Program-made: the position numbers and the translations under genes
Shown here: positions 15,701 through 27,137 of the stretch, in pieces
How positions within the stretch are numbered: position 1 is the first letter of the stretch
Layout of the letters: each line of letters begins with the position of its first letter
From: Capsaspora owczarzaki ATCC 30864
Taxonomy: Eukaryota; Opisthokonta; Filasterea
Assembly (NCBI RefSeq): GCF_000151315.2
Contig: NW_011887293.1
Coordinates: 1,681,208 to 1,745,207, forward strand
Direction of reading: 5' to 3'
DNA length: 64,000 nt
The notes under the pieces: model-generated
Databases searched by the model: none
What the model was told of the DNA's origin: nothing
What the model saw: the letters and a program-made list of their open reading frames with translations, nothing else

Positions 15701-18638
15701 GTCAAGCTGGCCATGTCCTTATCCCACGGTCTGTGCTTTTGGCAAGGTCCCCCTGGGACGGGCAAGTATGTCGACTCCCACAGAGTGTTGTGCTTCATAT
15801 GTGATAGAGCGGAGAGGAGTTTTAGTGCCTCTGTCGATGAGGGCCGATTGCTCACCTTGTATTTTTGTTTTTTTTTTTTTTGTTTTTTTGGTGTTTTTTT
15901 TTTTTTTGGTGTGTGTGTGTTTTGTTTTGCTTTGTTTTGTCTTGTCTTGTCTTGTCGGTTTTTTGCACACCTTACCTTCCCCCCACCTCCCAACTCTACA
16001 TAGGACGAAAACCATTCTGGCATTGTTGGGCGCCGTCGTCCGCAAAAGTATCACAGATGCGCAACATCGGCTTGTTCCAAACGAAAAGTCACCAGAACTG
16101 ACCCGACGAAAGCGAATCCTGGTGTGCGCTCCCTCCAACACTGCCGTCGATGAAATCATTTCACGCTGCGAGGCCGAGCTTTTGTCGGTGGGTGACCTCG
16201 ACTTGTCAAAGCTTCCCATCGGGTTTGATCCCAGCCAAATCGTGACAATCACGCAAGGCCAACATCGCTATCGCCCAGTTGTGGTGCGTTTTGGCCAGTC
16301 CGATCATCCGACCAGCTTGGAGCGCCGGTTGGCAAAACGCATCGGCAACGACGCGATCAGCGTTCGAGACCGCAACGCCCTCAAAACCGAAATCTTTATG
16401 AGTGCCGACATTATTGCCTGCACTCTTGTTTCGAGTGGTCTTGAAACATTGAGCACTCAGGTGGCAGAGTCCACTCAGAGGCTCAAGGAGCAGCTTGCGA
16501 GTCGCGGCGGCGGTTCAATTGTGACCAATCAGCCGTTCTTTGACATGCTCATCATTGATGAAGCTTCGCAATGCATTGAGCTCGAGTCTCTCATTCCGTT
16601 CCGAACCCGCCCACGAGTTGCGGTGTTGGTAGGTGATCCCATGCAATTGCCGGCCACGGTGACCTCGATGGAGGCTCGGCAGTCCGGACTTTCGCGATCG
16701 TTGTTTGAACGCGTCGCACAGGCTGTCACGTCGGCCCCAGACCGAGCAGCTGCCGATAGTCCTATTCGACTGCTGTCTACGCAGTATCGTATGGCTCCGC
16801 AAATCGCCAAATTCCCGAATCGGGAATTCTACGAGGGCCGGCTCACCAATTTTTACCCGGATGATCATTTCCGCCTGCCATGCCACGAACAGCTCCAGTT
16901 TCGACCGTTTGTCTTCTACAACGTTCATGAAGGCAAGGAGAAACAGGATAAAAGCAAGATCAATTGGGAAGAGGTCGACACAGTGAGTCGAGTTTTGCAA
17001 AAACTCCATACCAAGTACCCCGAGATGTTTGAAGGCACCCAACCTGTGTCCATCGGCGTGCTTTCTCCCTATTCGGATCAAGTGGGTTTGATTCGCAAGA
17101 AAATCGATCAAAAATTGCCCCACATGCAAAAGTTTATCGAGGTGGACACGGTTGACGCCTTCCAAGGACGGGAAAAAGACATTGTTCTGTTTTCGTGTGT
17201 TTTTACAGACCGGATTGGCTTTCTGGCCGACACGCGAAGGATGAACGTGGCGTTGACGCGTGCGCGAAAGTGTCTGTTTGTCATCGGTCGAGCGGAATCG
17301 CTGATGAATGGATCGGAACCAAGCTGGAGACATCTCGTTCGGTACGCGATCGACAAGGAAGTGATGTGCGATTCCCACGGCATCCCATCGGTCGACAAGT
17401 TCCGCAAAACTAGCTCTGGTCACTCTTCCCACTCTGATCGATCGAGTGTCGGGCGCCATCATCGTCATGACAGCGAGAACCGCAGGGCGGAAGCTCAATC
17501 CACTCACGCGTTGCCGGCCCCGACTGGCACCAAGAGCGCGGCTGAAAGCGCAGCAGTACATCCTGGTCACCGTTCAAAGTCACCGCATACCCACTCAGGG
17601 TTGCAAAATCCTCACCAAGCGCCGAGCATGGCGGCGTGTCCGAAACCTGGAGGGTACGTCGCGTTTCTGCGCCAGAATCCTCCAAAATCCGATGTAACTC
17701 CTGCCGATGCTGCCTTGGCGGTGAATGTCAGCAAAGCTGCGGCCCCAAGCAGCGCGTTGGTGACTCAAGAAATATTCAGCGCAGCTCAGCTGCCCGCATC
17801 GCTTCAGACAGCAAAGCGAAGCTGGGAGAACTTTGAACCTCCAACAGATCCCCGCAAGCGGCCTCGCATGGAACCCTCCGGCGCGCAAATCGAACCCAGC
17901 CGTGCAGCTTTGGTCGCCGCCGCCGCCGCCGCCGCCGCCCCGACTCCGATTGATCTGCCCTTGACCTTGGGTCCAGTCTTGCACCCGTTTGATCTGCCGC
18001 TCCAGCTGCCAGGGGCGTCTTCGCTTCAAAGACATGCGCCAGTCCAACTTCCTCCGCAGCCACCCAAGACTTCCGAAGTTCTCGCACGACACAAACAACA
18101 GCAGCAGGGCATCGACCATTCGAAACGGCAGACAGCTCGGCCCTCCATGACCGCGCAGCCCGCCCCCGTGCCGAGAGGAGAATCGACGTCTGTTTCGCCT
18201 TCCTCCTTTGTGCCTACGCCAGACCAGAGGCGATCAATGGAGCTCGCGCGAGACATACAGCTTGCTGGCTCTTCTCGCTCAGAGTCGACGCATCATGCTT
18301 CCAATGCTACCAGCTCCAGGGGATCTTTTTCTGCTCATTCCAAGCCGTCCAGTCACTCGGATGGGTCGGGCCTGCGACGTGAGCTCGCAAAGTCCAGGCC
18401 AGGTCAGACGCCATTGCTTCTACCTCCAAAGCCTGCCGCAGCTCGTCCGAGCAATAACGCCAGTCACGCGATGAGCGGCAGTCAGCATCACCATCGATCG
18501 TATTCTTCGTCCTCGGCTTCTTCCAATGCCAATGGCAACCGGTTTCTTCCCTCTTACTCCCCTTACTCGTCGTCCGCTCCTGTCGTTCGGCGTTCCGGGC
18601 ACGACTCCCCTGAAAGGCGGACTGACAACCGACGCTAG
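9782..18638 (+). CDS. SETX: Senataxin/Sen1-type superfamily 1 RNA-DNA helicase
   Basis: Four exons (9782-9856, 10010-10106, 10506-15765, 16004-18638) give 2,688 aa. The N-terminal ~1,500 residues are helical and senataxin-like, with an Asp run near residue 308 and a long disordered acidic region around 1,070-1,450. The helicase core (about 1,650-2,260) has Walker A GPPGTGKTK split by the last intron, Walker B LIIDEASQCIELESLIPF, VLVGDPMQLPAT, QYRMAPQIAKFPN, VDTVDAFQGREKDIVLFS and RRMNVALTRARKCLFVIG, the Upf1-like SF1B set typical of Sen1/senataxin. A basic, Ser/Pro-rich tail of ~400 residues follows. The family unwinds R-loops and aids transcription termination in the nucleus. The core assignment is firm; the two small 5' exons rest on frame and splice signals only. 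Confidence 0.9.
10281..10425 (+). repeat. Minisatellite in senataxin intron 2
   Basis: Tandem units of about 12 bases (variants of gctgtgcatttg / gctgtgcattta), ending in ctgctgcatgtgg units, fill much of the intron before exon 3 of the helicase gene. They were read directly from the sequence. Confidence 0.8.
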
Positions 18639-18787
18639 CGACTGTTGAGCAATAGTCGCCACGCAGAAAGGAAACCCCTTCCTCCCTTTTGGGGTCAACA
18701 GTTCCAAACAAAAAACAAAAAAAAAAAACCTTCGCATTCTTAACCAAAACCTCACTTGTACTGTTATTATTTGTATTTCTACTTGAC

Positions 18788-18793
18788 AATAAA
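18788..18793 (+). promoter_or_regulatory. Possible polyadenylation signal of senataxin gene
   Basis: An AATAAA hexamer lies 150 bases after the helicase stop, and only 25 bases beyond the end of the convergent PH-domain gene on the other strand. The two 3' UTRs probably overlap. Confidence 0.4.
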
Positions 18794-18817
18794 CCCAAGA
18801 CTAACATCAGTAAATAA

Positions 18818-20799
18818 TCATCGCAGCGTCGACGCGGTTGCAATTAAACTCTCCGCCTGTTGGTTTGAAAGCGAAACCACAGCACCGTGAAGAAGTGAGA
18901 TGACCAATACACTGAGGTTGCAAAAATAGAACAACAGCACATCTCATACCTGCCCGATCAAATCATTCTCGTCAGCAATTGCTCGACCCGTTTCTTCGCG
19001 GAGAATCTGCAGGTGACATAAGGTGACAGATAAGCACGGTTCATCTTCGATAGCAAACCAACCAACAAGGAACCAAAACGCAAGCCGCTTAGCACTCACA
19101 TTGATCCAGTCATGCATATCCTGACTCGACTTTGCAACTAGTTGCCACACGCGAGGTGCAGTCACAATCTCAAAGCAGTGGTCTTTCCCCTTGATCTGAC
19201 CTGCCTGAATGATAGAGTCTGCTAATGTAACGTGGCCCAGCGGCTTTTTGTCGCCCAATTTCTGCGAGATGGCATCACAGACGAAGGGGAGTGAGTGAAC
19301 GCTCTCAATCGACAAACAAAAACGCAAAAGGAAAGGAATAGCACCGACAACGACAAGGAACAACAACAAGAACAACGACTTCAAACCTTATAGTATGCAA
19401 GGCGCGCATCTCCCGCCATAACAAACCAGCGAAGTTTCCAGGAAGACTTGTTATTGTAGCCGCGTTTGAGAAGATAGCCTGCGTGTCGCCCATCTTCGTC
19501 AACCACGAGCCCTCCGGTGGAGGCGAGCTGCTCGGATGTTTCTTCAAGCTGCTCTCGCGTGAGCGAACGTTCGCGTTGTCGCCAATTAAAGGAGGTCGGC
19601 AGGGACGATGAAAGCGAGTCTTGCGGCGATGCTATCGAAGATACTGGTGTAAAGAACGCTGACGACGCCGGTACGGATGCAGGCAGCGTTGAGCTGGACG
19701 AGCTTGAGCTTTCTTCGTGCTGTTGGAGCTGCATCAGCCCAGCGCGTGCTGAAATGGGCACTGGAGTCGAGGTCACGCCGCCTTGCACGGCAAGCGCGGA
19801 ACCGGTCGTGGCAATGGATGCACTTGGAACACCCTGTGGAAGGACTGTCCACCCTAGTGTTGGGGACGGCGAAAACGCCGCTGTTGCTGTTGAGGGCGGT
19901 GAGGTTGCCAAAAGCGTTGTAGAGGGACTGGTCTTGCGTTGAAGGAACTCGGGCGTCGTCATTGCATCGAACGGAGATGCCGGGAGTGTTGGCGATTTTG
20001 CCAACAGGCGCATCTGGTGGTTGTTGGGGTTGTCCGTGCCACTATTCGCGGTTAGCTGAATCGCTTGAACTTTGGCTCGTGCAGCCTGGATGTCAGCCTC
20101 GATCTCGTCCGACTGGAACACGCTTGCCAGCCGCGCCGTGCTTGCAGCATTAGTAGAATTAGTATTAGTATTACTAGCAGTCGTCGTGAAATCAATCGGA
20201 GGACTGGACATGATGGATAAACTTGGCGACTGTGGAATTGAGGATTGCTGCATCGACTGCTGAACGCGGTCTGCAAAGGCAATGTGGAGCATTCCCGTTG
20301 CCAGGCTCGTGTCTGACGCATCGCTGTTGATCGACCCGTGCAGCAGACCGCGCATGTCGGGACTGGCGCCCGGGCTGGTCAGCGCGACGATGCCATTGCC
20401 ACTGCCGAAGGGCGAGTGCACAAAGTCCATTGGGCTCGGACGGTGCGCATTTCGACCTCCTCCTCCTCCTCCTCCTCCTCCTCCTCCGCCGATACTACCA
20501 TCGCGAGTGCCAGCACCTGCAATGTCCAGTGGTCGTGATGCAGCGAAGGGCGGCGGCGGCGTTGCCCTCGACGTCACGTTGTCTGCGTCGTTTTGGAACT
20601 CCCCGTCCCAGCTGCGGTCGATGTAGCTCACAGTGTTGGTACTGCCATTGCTACCACTACTGCTGCTACTACTGCTACTGCTACTGCTACTGCTGTTGTT
20701 GCTGCTATCGATGCTTGGGCTGTTGCCGCCCCGTTGCTGGGACGCGGCCAGTTGGCGCATCTTGGCGAGCGCGGGAGAGTCGCGCTGCTGGGCAGACAT
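18818..20799 (-). CDS. Low-complexity protein with C-terminal PH domain
   Basis: Four exons (20799-19387, 19261-19100, 19006-18950, 18856-18818) give 556 aa. The first ~440 residues are disordered: a 17-Ser run, a 12-Gly run and Ser/Thr/Pro-rich text. A pleckstrin-homology domain then runs from about residue 447 to 545: HAGYLLKRGYNNKSSWKLRW, DARLAYYKKLGDKKPLGHVTL, DHCFEIVTAPRVWQLVAKS and the closing helix with the invariant Trp in QDMHDWIN. PH domains bind phosphoinositides or proteins at membranes. The exon sum is a multiple of three and the splice sites are canonical. No second domain was recognised, so the family cannot be named. The start is the ATG at 20799 (MSAQQRDSPALAKMRQL); a longer upstream extension in frame is less likely. 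Its 3' end converges on the helicase gene 180 bases away. Confidence 0.82.
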
Positions 20800-21143
20800 T
20801 GAAACCGAAATAAGACTGCGCAGAGTTCGAATAGAACACCGGCTGCTGCAGATTAGATGATGGTTGGCGAGAGAGCAGCAGCAATGGACGAACGCGATGG
20901 AAGTGGGAATCACAGGTTGAGCGAGGAATCGAATTCAGCAAAAAGCGCGGAAAGCGGATGTGGGAAAAAAAAAAAGCGATGATGAGTCATGCAACGGCGA
21001 CGCATTTGGAGCGATTGTGTCTGAGTCGTTGTAGATGGGTGATTTGGTGTGGTGTGATGTTGAGTATGTGTAGAATCAATTGTGCATGTGAAACACGAAA
21101 AAAAAAAAATACAAAAAAAAATACAAAAACCCAAAAAAAAATA
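20800..21143. other. Intergenic region upstream of the PH-domain gene
   Basis: These 344 bases lie between the start of the PH-domain gene and the 3' end of the tRNA gene. They probably contain the PH gene promoter and 5' UTR, and include several A runs (20968-20979, 21100-21140). No gene was seen. Confidence 0.4.
21133..21141 (-). terminator. RNA polymerase III T-run terminator of tRNA-Trp
   Basis: Nine consecutive T residues on the minus strand begin three bases after the tRNA discriminator base, the usual Pol III stop signal. Confidence 0.75.
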
Positions 21144-21216
21144 TGGGAGAAGAGCGATTCGAACGCCCAGCCGTCAGATCTGGAGTCTGCTGCTCTACCA
21201 TTGGAGCTATTCCCCC
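21144..21216 (-). tRNA. tRNA-Trp (anticodon CCA)
   Basis: A 73-base cloverleaf can be folded by hand on the minus strand. It has a 7-bp acceptor stem (GGGGGAA with TTCTCCC, one G-U), T8/A9, a D arm GCTC-CAATGGTA-GAGC, an anticodon loop CTCCAGA giving CCA, a variable loop of 5, a T arm GGGCG-TTCGAAT-CGCTC and discriminator A73. The first anticodon-stem pair (27-43) is a G-A mismatch. The CCA tail is not encoded, as expected for a eukaryotic nuclear gene, and there is no intron. A T run follows within three bases of the 3' end, as an RNA polymerase III terminator. Confidence 0.9.
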
Positions 21217-22139
21217 ACTTCGTTGAAGGACTTCCTGGGCAAATTCCTTTCGTTTCTCTGCAGACGAGGTGTGTTGCAACGATTTATGAACATGACCTTG
21301 GAGGAGTGTGCTGCGAGTTCCACCAATCAAGAAGTGCTCTAAAATGAGTTTGGTGTCCAAAAGACTCGCTAAATTGTGGCGGGTGCAGCCAATCTCACTC
21401 CAAATCGCATGGCGCGGTGGTCTTGAGCGCGCTGGACGCTTCAGAGGTCTTCATTTATCGAGACAAAACATGTTTCGTGATGCTCAGTACTTTGCGGCTT
21501 GGGTCTTGGAGGTATCGGCCCGGTAACCTCGTTGAATGATCCAACGCTGCTTTCAAGACTCGGCGATTGATGAATTTGTTCAGATGTGTATGCAATTGGA
21601 GTTGTAACTCTGTAATCAAACACCAAAAATGCTACATTCAACAACAAACCAATACAACATATGTTTACACAACACACTGCACCAAAAACCGGAGTTGTGC
21701 GCGCCGCGACGCTCGGAATCAAGCGGACCAAACATGTGTTCGCCAAACACTCTGCATCTTTGGCTTGACAATCGTAGTGCAACTCTCAGATCTCATGCAA
21801 TCGTGGAATATACGAATTATTACACAACTTTGAGCAGGAGGAGTGGGCAGCGCGTTCACCTGTTTTCTTGAGCGCGCGAGCAAAGTTGGTACTTTGACTT
21901 GACAATTGCTGACTGAAAGCAGGAACCGATTTTGCTCTTTCCGCCACTTTTATTTATTTATTTTTATTTGCAGCGCTCTCTTCATGATTGATTGTTGTTG
22001 AGGGAAACCATCGCTCCAACAAACCACTCTCGCTTCTTGTAACATAAACAGCTCATCTCGATCAGTCTTGTTGTTTTTGTATTTCTTGTACGTTTGTCGA
22101 CCTCGTTCTCTGATTCTCAGTCACTCCGTGTGTGTGTGT

Positions 22140-22201
<62 letters not shown>

Positions 22202-22609
22202 CTTCCTTGACTTGCTGCAGTGAACTCGCGCTCACACTCTCAGTGCATTCGAGCTGTTGTGTTGTGAGCTGAGTGGGTTTGTTTCTTGGTTTTTTTGTCT
22301 TGTAAAGTCGGAGCCTCACAGAGTTCTTCGACGCCGGGGCCCACATACACACATCACAAGTGAAGCCATGTTGCACAAGACGCTTGCAAGTGTCGGGTTG
22401 TGAAGCGGGTTGAACGACACACCACGAGTGAGCGACAGAGAGCGACATAGCAGCGCCTTTTCCCCCTGATCTCCCTCATCCCCTAACCCTTCCTCCTTGC
22501 CCTGCTATATCACTATCTTACTGTCTCACTGTTGACTTTGTCTGGCCTTGCGATCTGCTGCTTGTCTTGTTGTATGGACATTTGCTCGTCAAACAGGAAA
22601 CAATTCATC
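21217..22609. other. Long intergenic region and likely 5' UTR of importin-alpha gene
   Basis: This is the longest gene-poor stretch in the first half of the window (about 1.4 kb). It contains a GT tract followed by a CT tract (22130-22197) and otherwise mixed sequence. Short open frames on both strands have no recognisable similarity. An intron in the 5' UTR is possible: acaaacag precedes the start codon by 14 bases. Confidence 0.4.
22130..22197 (+). repeat. GT/CT microsatellite upstream of importin-alpha gene
   Basis: A short (GT)n run passes directly into about 54 bases of (CT)n. It was read directly from the sequence. Confidence 0.9.
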
Positions 22610-24030
22610 ATGTCTGCTTCTTCACCACCGACGCAGGGCCAGGCCAACTCTTCTCAGACGGAAAACCGCCAGCAATCTGACAACGTCATGCTGGCCGACT
22701 ACGCCAAGAAGGTGACCGACGTGAATTCTTTGGAGGAGATCGAAGAGAATATGAACCAGCTTCCTCAGCTTGTGAGCGGCATGCTGAGTGACGATCCAAG
22801 CGTGCAGTTCGACTGCACGATCAAAGTGCGCAAGATTCTTTCCAAGAAGCCACCGCCGCTCGAGGCGGTCGTCGCCATCGAAAACGGTGCCGTGATTCCC
22901 ACTTTGGTCGCCTTCCTCGACCGCGCCGAGAACCCCATCTTGCAGTTTGAGGCCTGCTGGGCTCTGACTAACATTGCAGTTGGTGCCAGCGAGTTTGTAG
23001 ACCGCATAGTTCAGCATGGCGCCATTCCGCGTCTCGTGGCTCTGGTCAGCAACCGGGATGCGAATATCGCCGAGCAAGCTGTCTGGGCGCTTGGCAACAT
23101 TGCTGCCGATTCCCTACAGCTGCGCGACCTCGTCCTCAATGCCGGAGTCGCGGCTCCCCTCTTCGCCCTCATTCGCCATAGTTGCCAGACAGCGGTGGCG
23201 AGCACCGCCGTCTGGGCCCTGTCCAACCTCTGCCGCAAAATGCCTCCGCCACGCCTCGAGCTGCTTCCTGGCGTAGTCGAGCTCTTGCTGATCCTGCTCT
23301 ACGTTCGGGACGAGCAGACTCTGTCCGACACGTGCTATACGTTGTTCTTCCTGGCCGACTCTGTCAACCAGTTCCTGCGCACTGGCTTCGCCGAACGCGT
23401 CGTGCAGCTGCTTCTCTTTCAAAACTCTGCCGTTGTTCTGCCTGCCCTGCGCCTCATTGGCCAGATTTTGGCGGGTGACAACCAGGTCACGCAGCTTGTC
23501 CTTGACACCAACGTCCTCGTACATCTCCCTGCTCTCCTGCAGGGCAATCACGAAGACATTCAGGCGTACGCGTGCTTGGCCATCTCCAACATTACTGCCG
23601 GCACTACCGAGCAAATTGAGGCTGTTTTCGCTGCCAATCTTGTTCCGCTCATCCTCAACCTTCTACGCAATGGCGCCCCCAAGACGCGCAAGGAAGCCGC
23701 ATGGGCGCTAGCCAATGCATGCGCTGGCGGCTCCGTCACGCAACTTGACCAGCTCATTGAAGCTGGTGTGTTTTTGCCGTTGTGCGACATGCTCTCGTGC
23801 ACGAGCGCCAACCTGGTTCGCACGATTCTCATTGCCGTCAACAGGATGCTGTCCGTCCCCGCCGCCGCAGTCTCCCGTGACTTGCTGACTCAGTTGAAGG
23901 CGAACAACTACCACATTGCCGTCACAGGATTGACGCGTCATTCCACAGACGGTGTCTCCGAGATGGCCACTCAGCTGGCGCGTCTTCATTTGAAGAACAA
24001 CACCCGGTCGAATCTCCTGCTCCGCCCCAA
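22610..24030 (+). CDS. Importin-alpha-like ARM-repeat protein lacking an IBB domain
   Basis: An uninterrupted frame from ATG 22610 encodes about 470 residues of Armadillo repeats in the importin-alpha pattern: FEACWALTNIAVGASEFVD, EQAVWALGNIAADSLQLRD, ASTAVWALSNLCRKMPPP, AYACLAISNITAGTTEQIEA and RKEAAWALANACAGGS. These carry the Trp and Asn positions that line the nuclear-localisation-signal groove. The N-terminus (MSASSPPTQGQANSSQTENR) is not basic. The importin-beta-binding domain that normally opens this family is absent, and no upstream exon supplying it was found. The C-terminal boundary is unresolved: the frame passes the last ARM helix near 23990 and stays open through 24238 into the next gene's first exon, with no stop. 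The end given is approximate. It may act as a divergent or regulatory importin-alpha. Confidence 0.8.
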
Positions 24031-24238
24031 CCGCAATAGCCTAGTAGCTTGGTGGTTCTACACAACGCGCTTTTTGTCGTCCTGGTGGTCCTGCGCTTTT
24101 GGTTTTGATGCTCAGTGTTCAATCTCAGCCAACCCAGTGCAGCATCCCCATCCCAAAGTGCCCAAAGTGCCCAATCTGCACAGTGGCGCACAATTCAGTC
24201 CCATTTTTTTTTTTGATTTTTTTTTCCCAAAACAAAGC

Positions 24239-26834
24239 ATGAGCTACAAGTCCGTCTCGGGCGTCGTCATGGACGGCATGGAGAAGCGTCGCGAGCCATC
24301 CAAGCACTACGTAACGACCTTCTTCTCTCTTTCTCCGCAAATGCACCAACACATACCCCCCCAACCCTTCCATCCACTAGTCCATCGATCAATCCAAAAG
24401 GACCATTGCAAGGCAAAATCACCGTTTTTTTTATTTTTTATTGTATTTTTTATTTTTGATTTTGTGCAACGTATCGCTCTCTCCTCACTCTCGCTCTCCT
24501 CACTCTCGCTGCTCCTCGCTGCTCCTCGCTGTTCTTGCGTTGCCTCAGCCCGAGACGCATCATTCAACTTTGAGTGTTTCGCCCAACCGACCACAACCTC
24601 GTTGTTCTCGTTATTATTGTATTTTTTATTTTTATTTTTGATCTTTTTTTTTTTTTTTTTTTTTTTCGATTTTGTGGCTTTTCTATGACGCTTTTGCCGC
24701 TCCCCCCTCCAATGTCCCTCACGCCATCCCAGTGCGCGCGGAGACCAGCGACAGGCACCACTTGGACCACAGCGCACACTCATCAGCACGCCATCCGCGG
24801 TGGTCGGGAATGTTCGCTGTCTGGACGACGACGGAGTGAGTGCAAAAAGTCGTACTTCAACCGCAGCGAGGTCGGCAGAGCACAGCGGGAGGTCCATTGC
24901 GTGCTTTGTGTGTGTGTGTGTGTGGGGGGGTATGTCATTTGGTATCGATGAGGCACGCCCGTTGAGATTGGGCGCGATGGAGCGATCAGGCGAAGCAATG
25001 CACAATGGTCGCTTTGGTCATTGCACGACGACCATTACACATCCATCCATCGTGATCATCAATCACGATCATCATCCGAATACGAATCGCTCAAAACTAC
25101 AACAAAGAGCCATAGCCACGATCGACGACAATCTGATTCCGCAGATCGAATCACTTGTAACTTGTCAATCACTCACCAAATCGCGTCCTCCTTCCCCCCC
25201 TTCCCCTCTACTTTCCCCGTCCGAAACCCCCACAGATCTATGTCATCAAGGCCAAGTACACGGACGGAACAGAACAAACGCTCTTCCGTCGGTACAACCA
25301 GTTTTTCGACTTTCAAACAACACTGCTGGACATGTTCCCCGAGGAAGGCGGGATTACGGGCAACCGCACCATCCCGTTCCTTCCTGGCAAGAAGCTGTTT
25401 GGCCGAAGTCACGTTCGAGACGTTGCCATGAAGCGCGTGCAGCCCCTGGCCGCGTACATGGAGGCACTACTACACCTGCCACCAAAGATCTCGGACTGCG
25501 AGTTGCTGCGCGCATTCTTCCACCCGCTAGAGTCTGACCTGAACCCGCCATCGGCCGTCGGCGTGAAGCGTGACAACTCGGAAGCGCTCGAAAAGCAGCG
25601 CAAGACTGCCAAGGCCATGGTCAATTTCGACGTGTCCAGTCCGATGCAGCTCGAGCAGTTCCGCGCCGTCTCGTCGTACAAGGCCACCAACAAGACTGAA
25701 ATGACCCTCGAGGAGGACGTCGTGTACGACGTGATCGAGAAGGACGACAACGGCTGGTGGTTTGTTTCCAAGGGTCCAGTACAAGGCTGGGCTCCGGCGA
25801 CCTTCCTCGAGCCCGTGCAAATTGCTGCCGCCATCCCAGCAGTTTCGGAGCCCGCACCCAAGCTTGCGCCGTTGCCCGCACCAATCCAAGCGGTCACACG
25901 CAAGCAAGAAACTGCCATCGACATTGTCAAGAAGGTGGTCCCGATCGAAAAGGCCAAAGCCGCCATCAACCAGTACGCCAACACGAGCAACGGCAGCAGC
26001 AGCAGCAGCAGCAGTAGCGGCGGCGGCAAGCAGTACGCCGATCCCGCCGAAAAAGTGTACGACAGCGGCAAAGACTGGTATGTCGCCACGGAGGACTTTG
26101 CTGGCGAGAACGACGAGGAGATTTCCTTCTCCAAGGGCGACGTGGTCGAGGTGTTGGATAAGGATCCGAACGGCTGGTGGTTTGTTGCGCTCGAGGGCGA
26201 GGAGGGCTGGGCTCCTTCTACCTACCTCAAGCCCAAGTCCAAGTCCGCTAGCGGCGCAAAGGGCGCCTCCAAGTCGGGCACAAGCACACCACAATACTCG
26301 AATCTGCCAAACACAACAGCCACACCTGTCGTTAAAGTTCCCGCCTCCGCCAAAGGCACCACCGACACATACTCCAATCCCATTGCGAACGGCACCAACT
26401 CCAATGTTGTCGGCATCTCCTCTGCGGCGGCCGCAGCAGCAGCCAAACTGACCCCGGCCGGTGCCGCCACCCCGAAGCCAGCAGCTGCTGCCGCCGCACC
26501 GAAGCCAGCAGTTGCCGCCGCACCGAAGCCAGCAGCAGCTGCCGCACCGAAGCCTGCTGTCGTTCCCAAGCCAGCAGTCGCCGCTGCACCCAAGCCTGCT
26601 GCAGCAGCAGCACCCCCCAAACCTGCCGGAGCTGTTGCGCCCAAACCTGCCGGAGCTGTTGCTCCAAAGCCCGCGGGTGCGATTGCACCCAAGCCCGCAG
26701 CCGCTGCCAGTTCTGGTTATGCCACGCCTGGCGCTGCAGCTGGCGGCCTGAGACCGACCGCAGCACCAAAGCCATCAGTGGCTGTCCGACCGGGTGGTGT
26801 TGCTGGCCTTCGACCAACCGGAGCACCCAAATAG
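24239..26834 (+). CDS. p47phox/TKS-like adaptor: PX domain, two SH3 domains, Ala/Pro/Lys tail
   Basis: Two exons (24239-24310, 25236-26834) give 556 aa. The N-terminal PX domain starts MSYKSVSGVVMDGMEKRREP and continues after the intron with IYVIKAKYTDGTEQTLFRRY and IPFLPGKKLFGRS, closely following the p47phox layout of an N-terminal PX with a basic phosphoinositide pocket. Two SH3 domains follow, at about 166-222 (RAVSSYKATNKTEMTLEED, DNGWWFVSKGPVQGWAPATF) and 303-358 (YVATEDFAGENDEEISFSKG, NGWWFVALEGEEGWAPSTYL). The last ~150 residues are repeats of PKPAAAA type. In animals this architecture organises NADPH oxidases or podosomes. No autoinhibitory region was identified. The 925-base intron is long for this genome. 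Exon 1 is in frame with the importin-alpha gene upstream. Confidence 0.85.
24311..25235 (+). other. Long intron of the p47phox-like gene
   Basis: This 925-base intron has donor CACTAC|GTAACG and acceptor CCCACAG|ATCTATG. It is T-rich at 24425-24450 and 24600-24667, with a GT run near 24907. No additional exon was recognised; PX-domain sequence is continuous across the junction. Confidence 0.7.
26460..26720 (+). repeat. Coding tandem repeats of Ala/Pro/Lys in the p47phox-like tail
   Basis: Degenerate 12-24-base units encode repeated PKPAAAA, PKPAV and PKPAGA blocks. This histone-H1-like composition is probably disordered and may bind acidic partners. Confidence 0.85.
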
Positions 26835-27137
26835 CGATGCGGCTACTTGTGGTCTCGTCCGCCCGCCCACCCCCTGAATTCCACAAACATGTTCAACATG
26901 TTGCCTTGTTTTGTCGTGGTTCCAGCTGGATAGGAATTTTTTTTTACCCAATCGAGTGTAACCAGAGTGCTGTTGCTGGGCGACACTACTCATTACATTT
27001 GAATTCTCCGTTCCATTGTATTGTACTCATGTTGGTTTTGTCTCGTTCTATTGTTTTTTCCCTTTCCTTTCCCCGTTGTGTGGTTGCTAGTGTACACATT
27101 CATTACTTTTTTTTGCACAACACTTCTATTATTATTC
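26835..27137. other. Convergent intergenic region
   Basis: These 303 bases separate the stops of the p47phox-like gene (+) and the unrecognised membrane-protein gene (-), and hold both 3' UTRs. There is a T run near 26939 and no gene. Confidence 0.5.

Noticed and set aside
16515-17570. 351-codon open frame on the - strand
   Set aside because: It is antisense to the conserved senataxin helicase motifs and is a shadow of their codon bias.
21441-21782. 113-codon open frame on the - strand upstream of the importin-alpha gene
   Set aside because: No recognisable domain, unconvincing composition, and no supporting splice structure.
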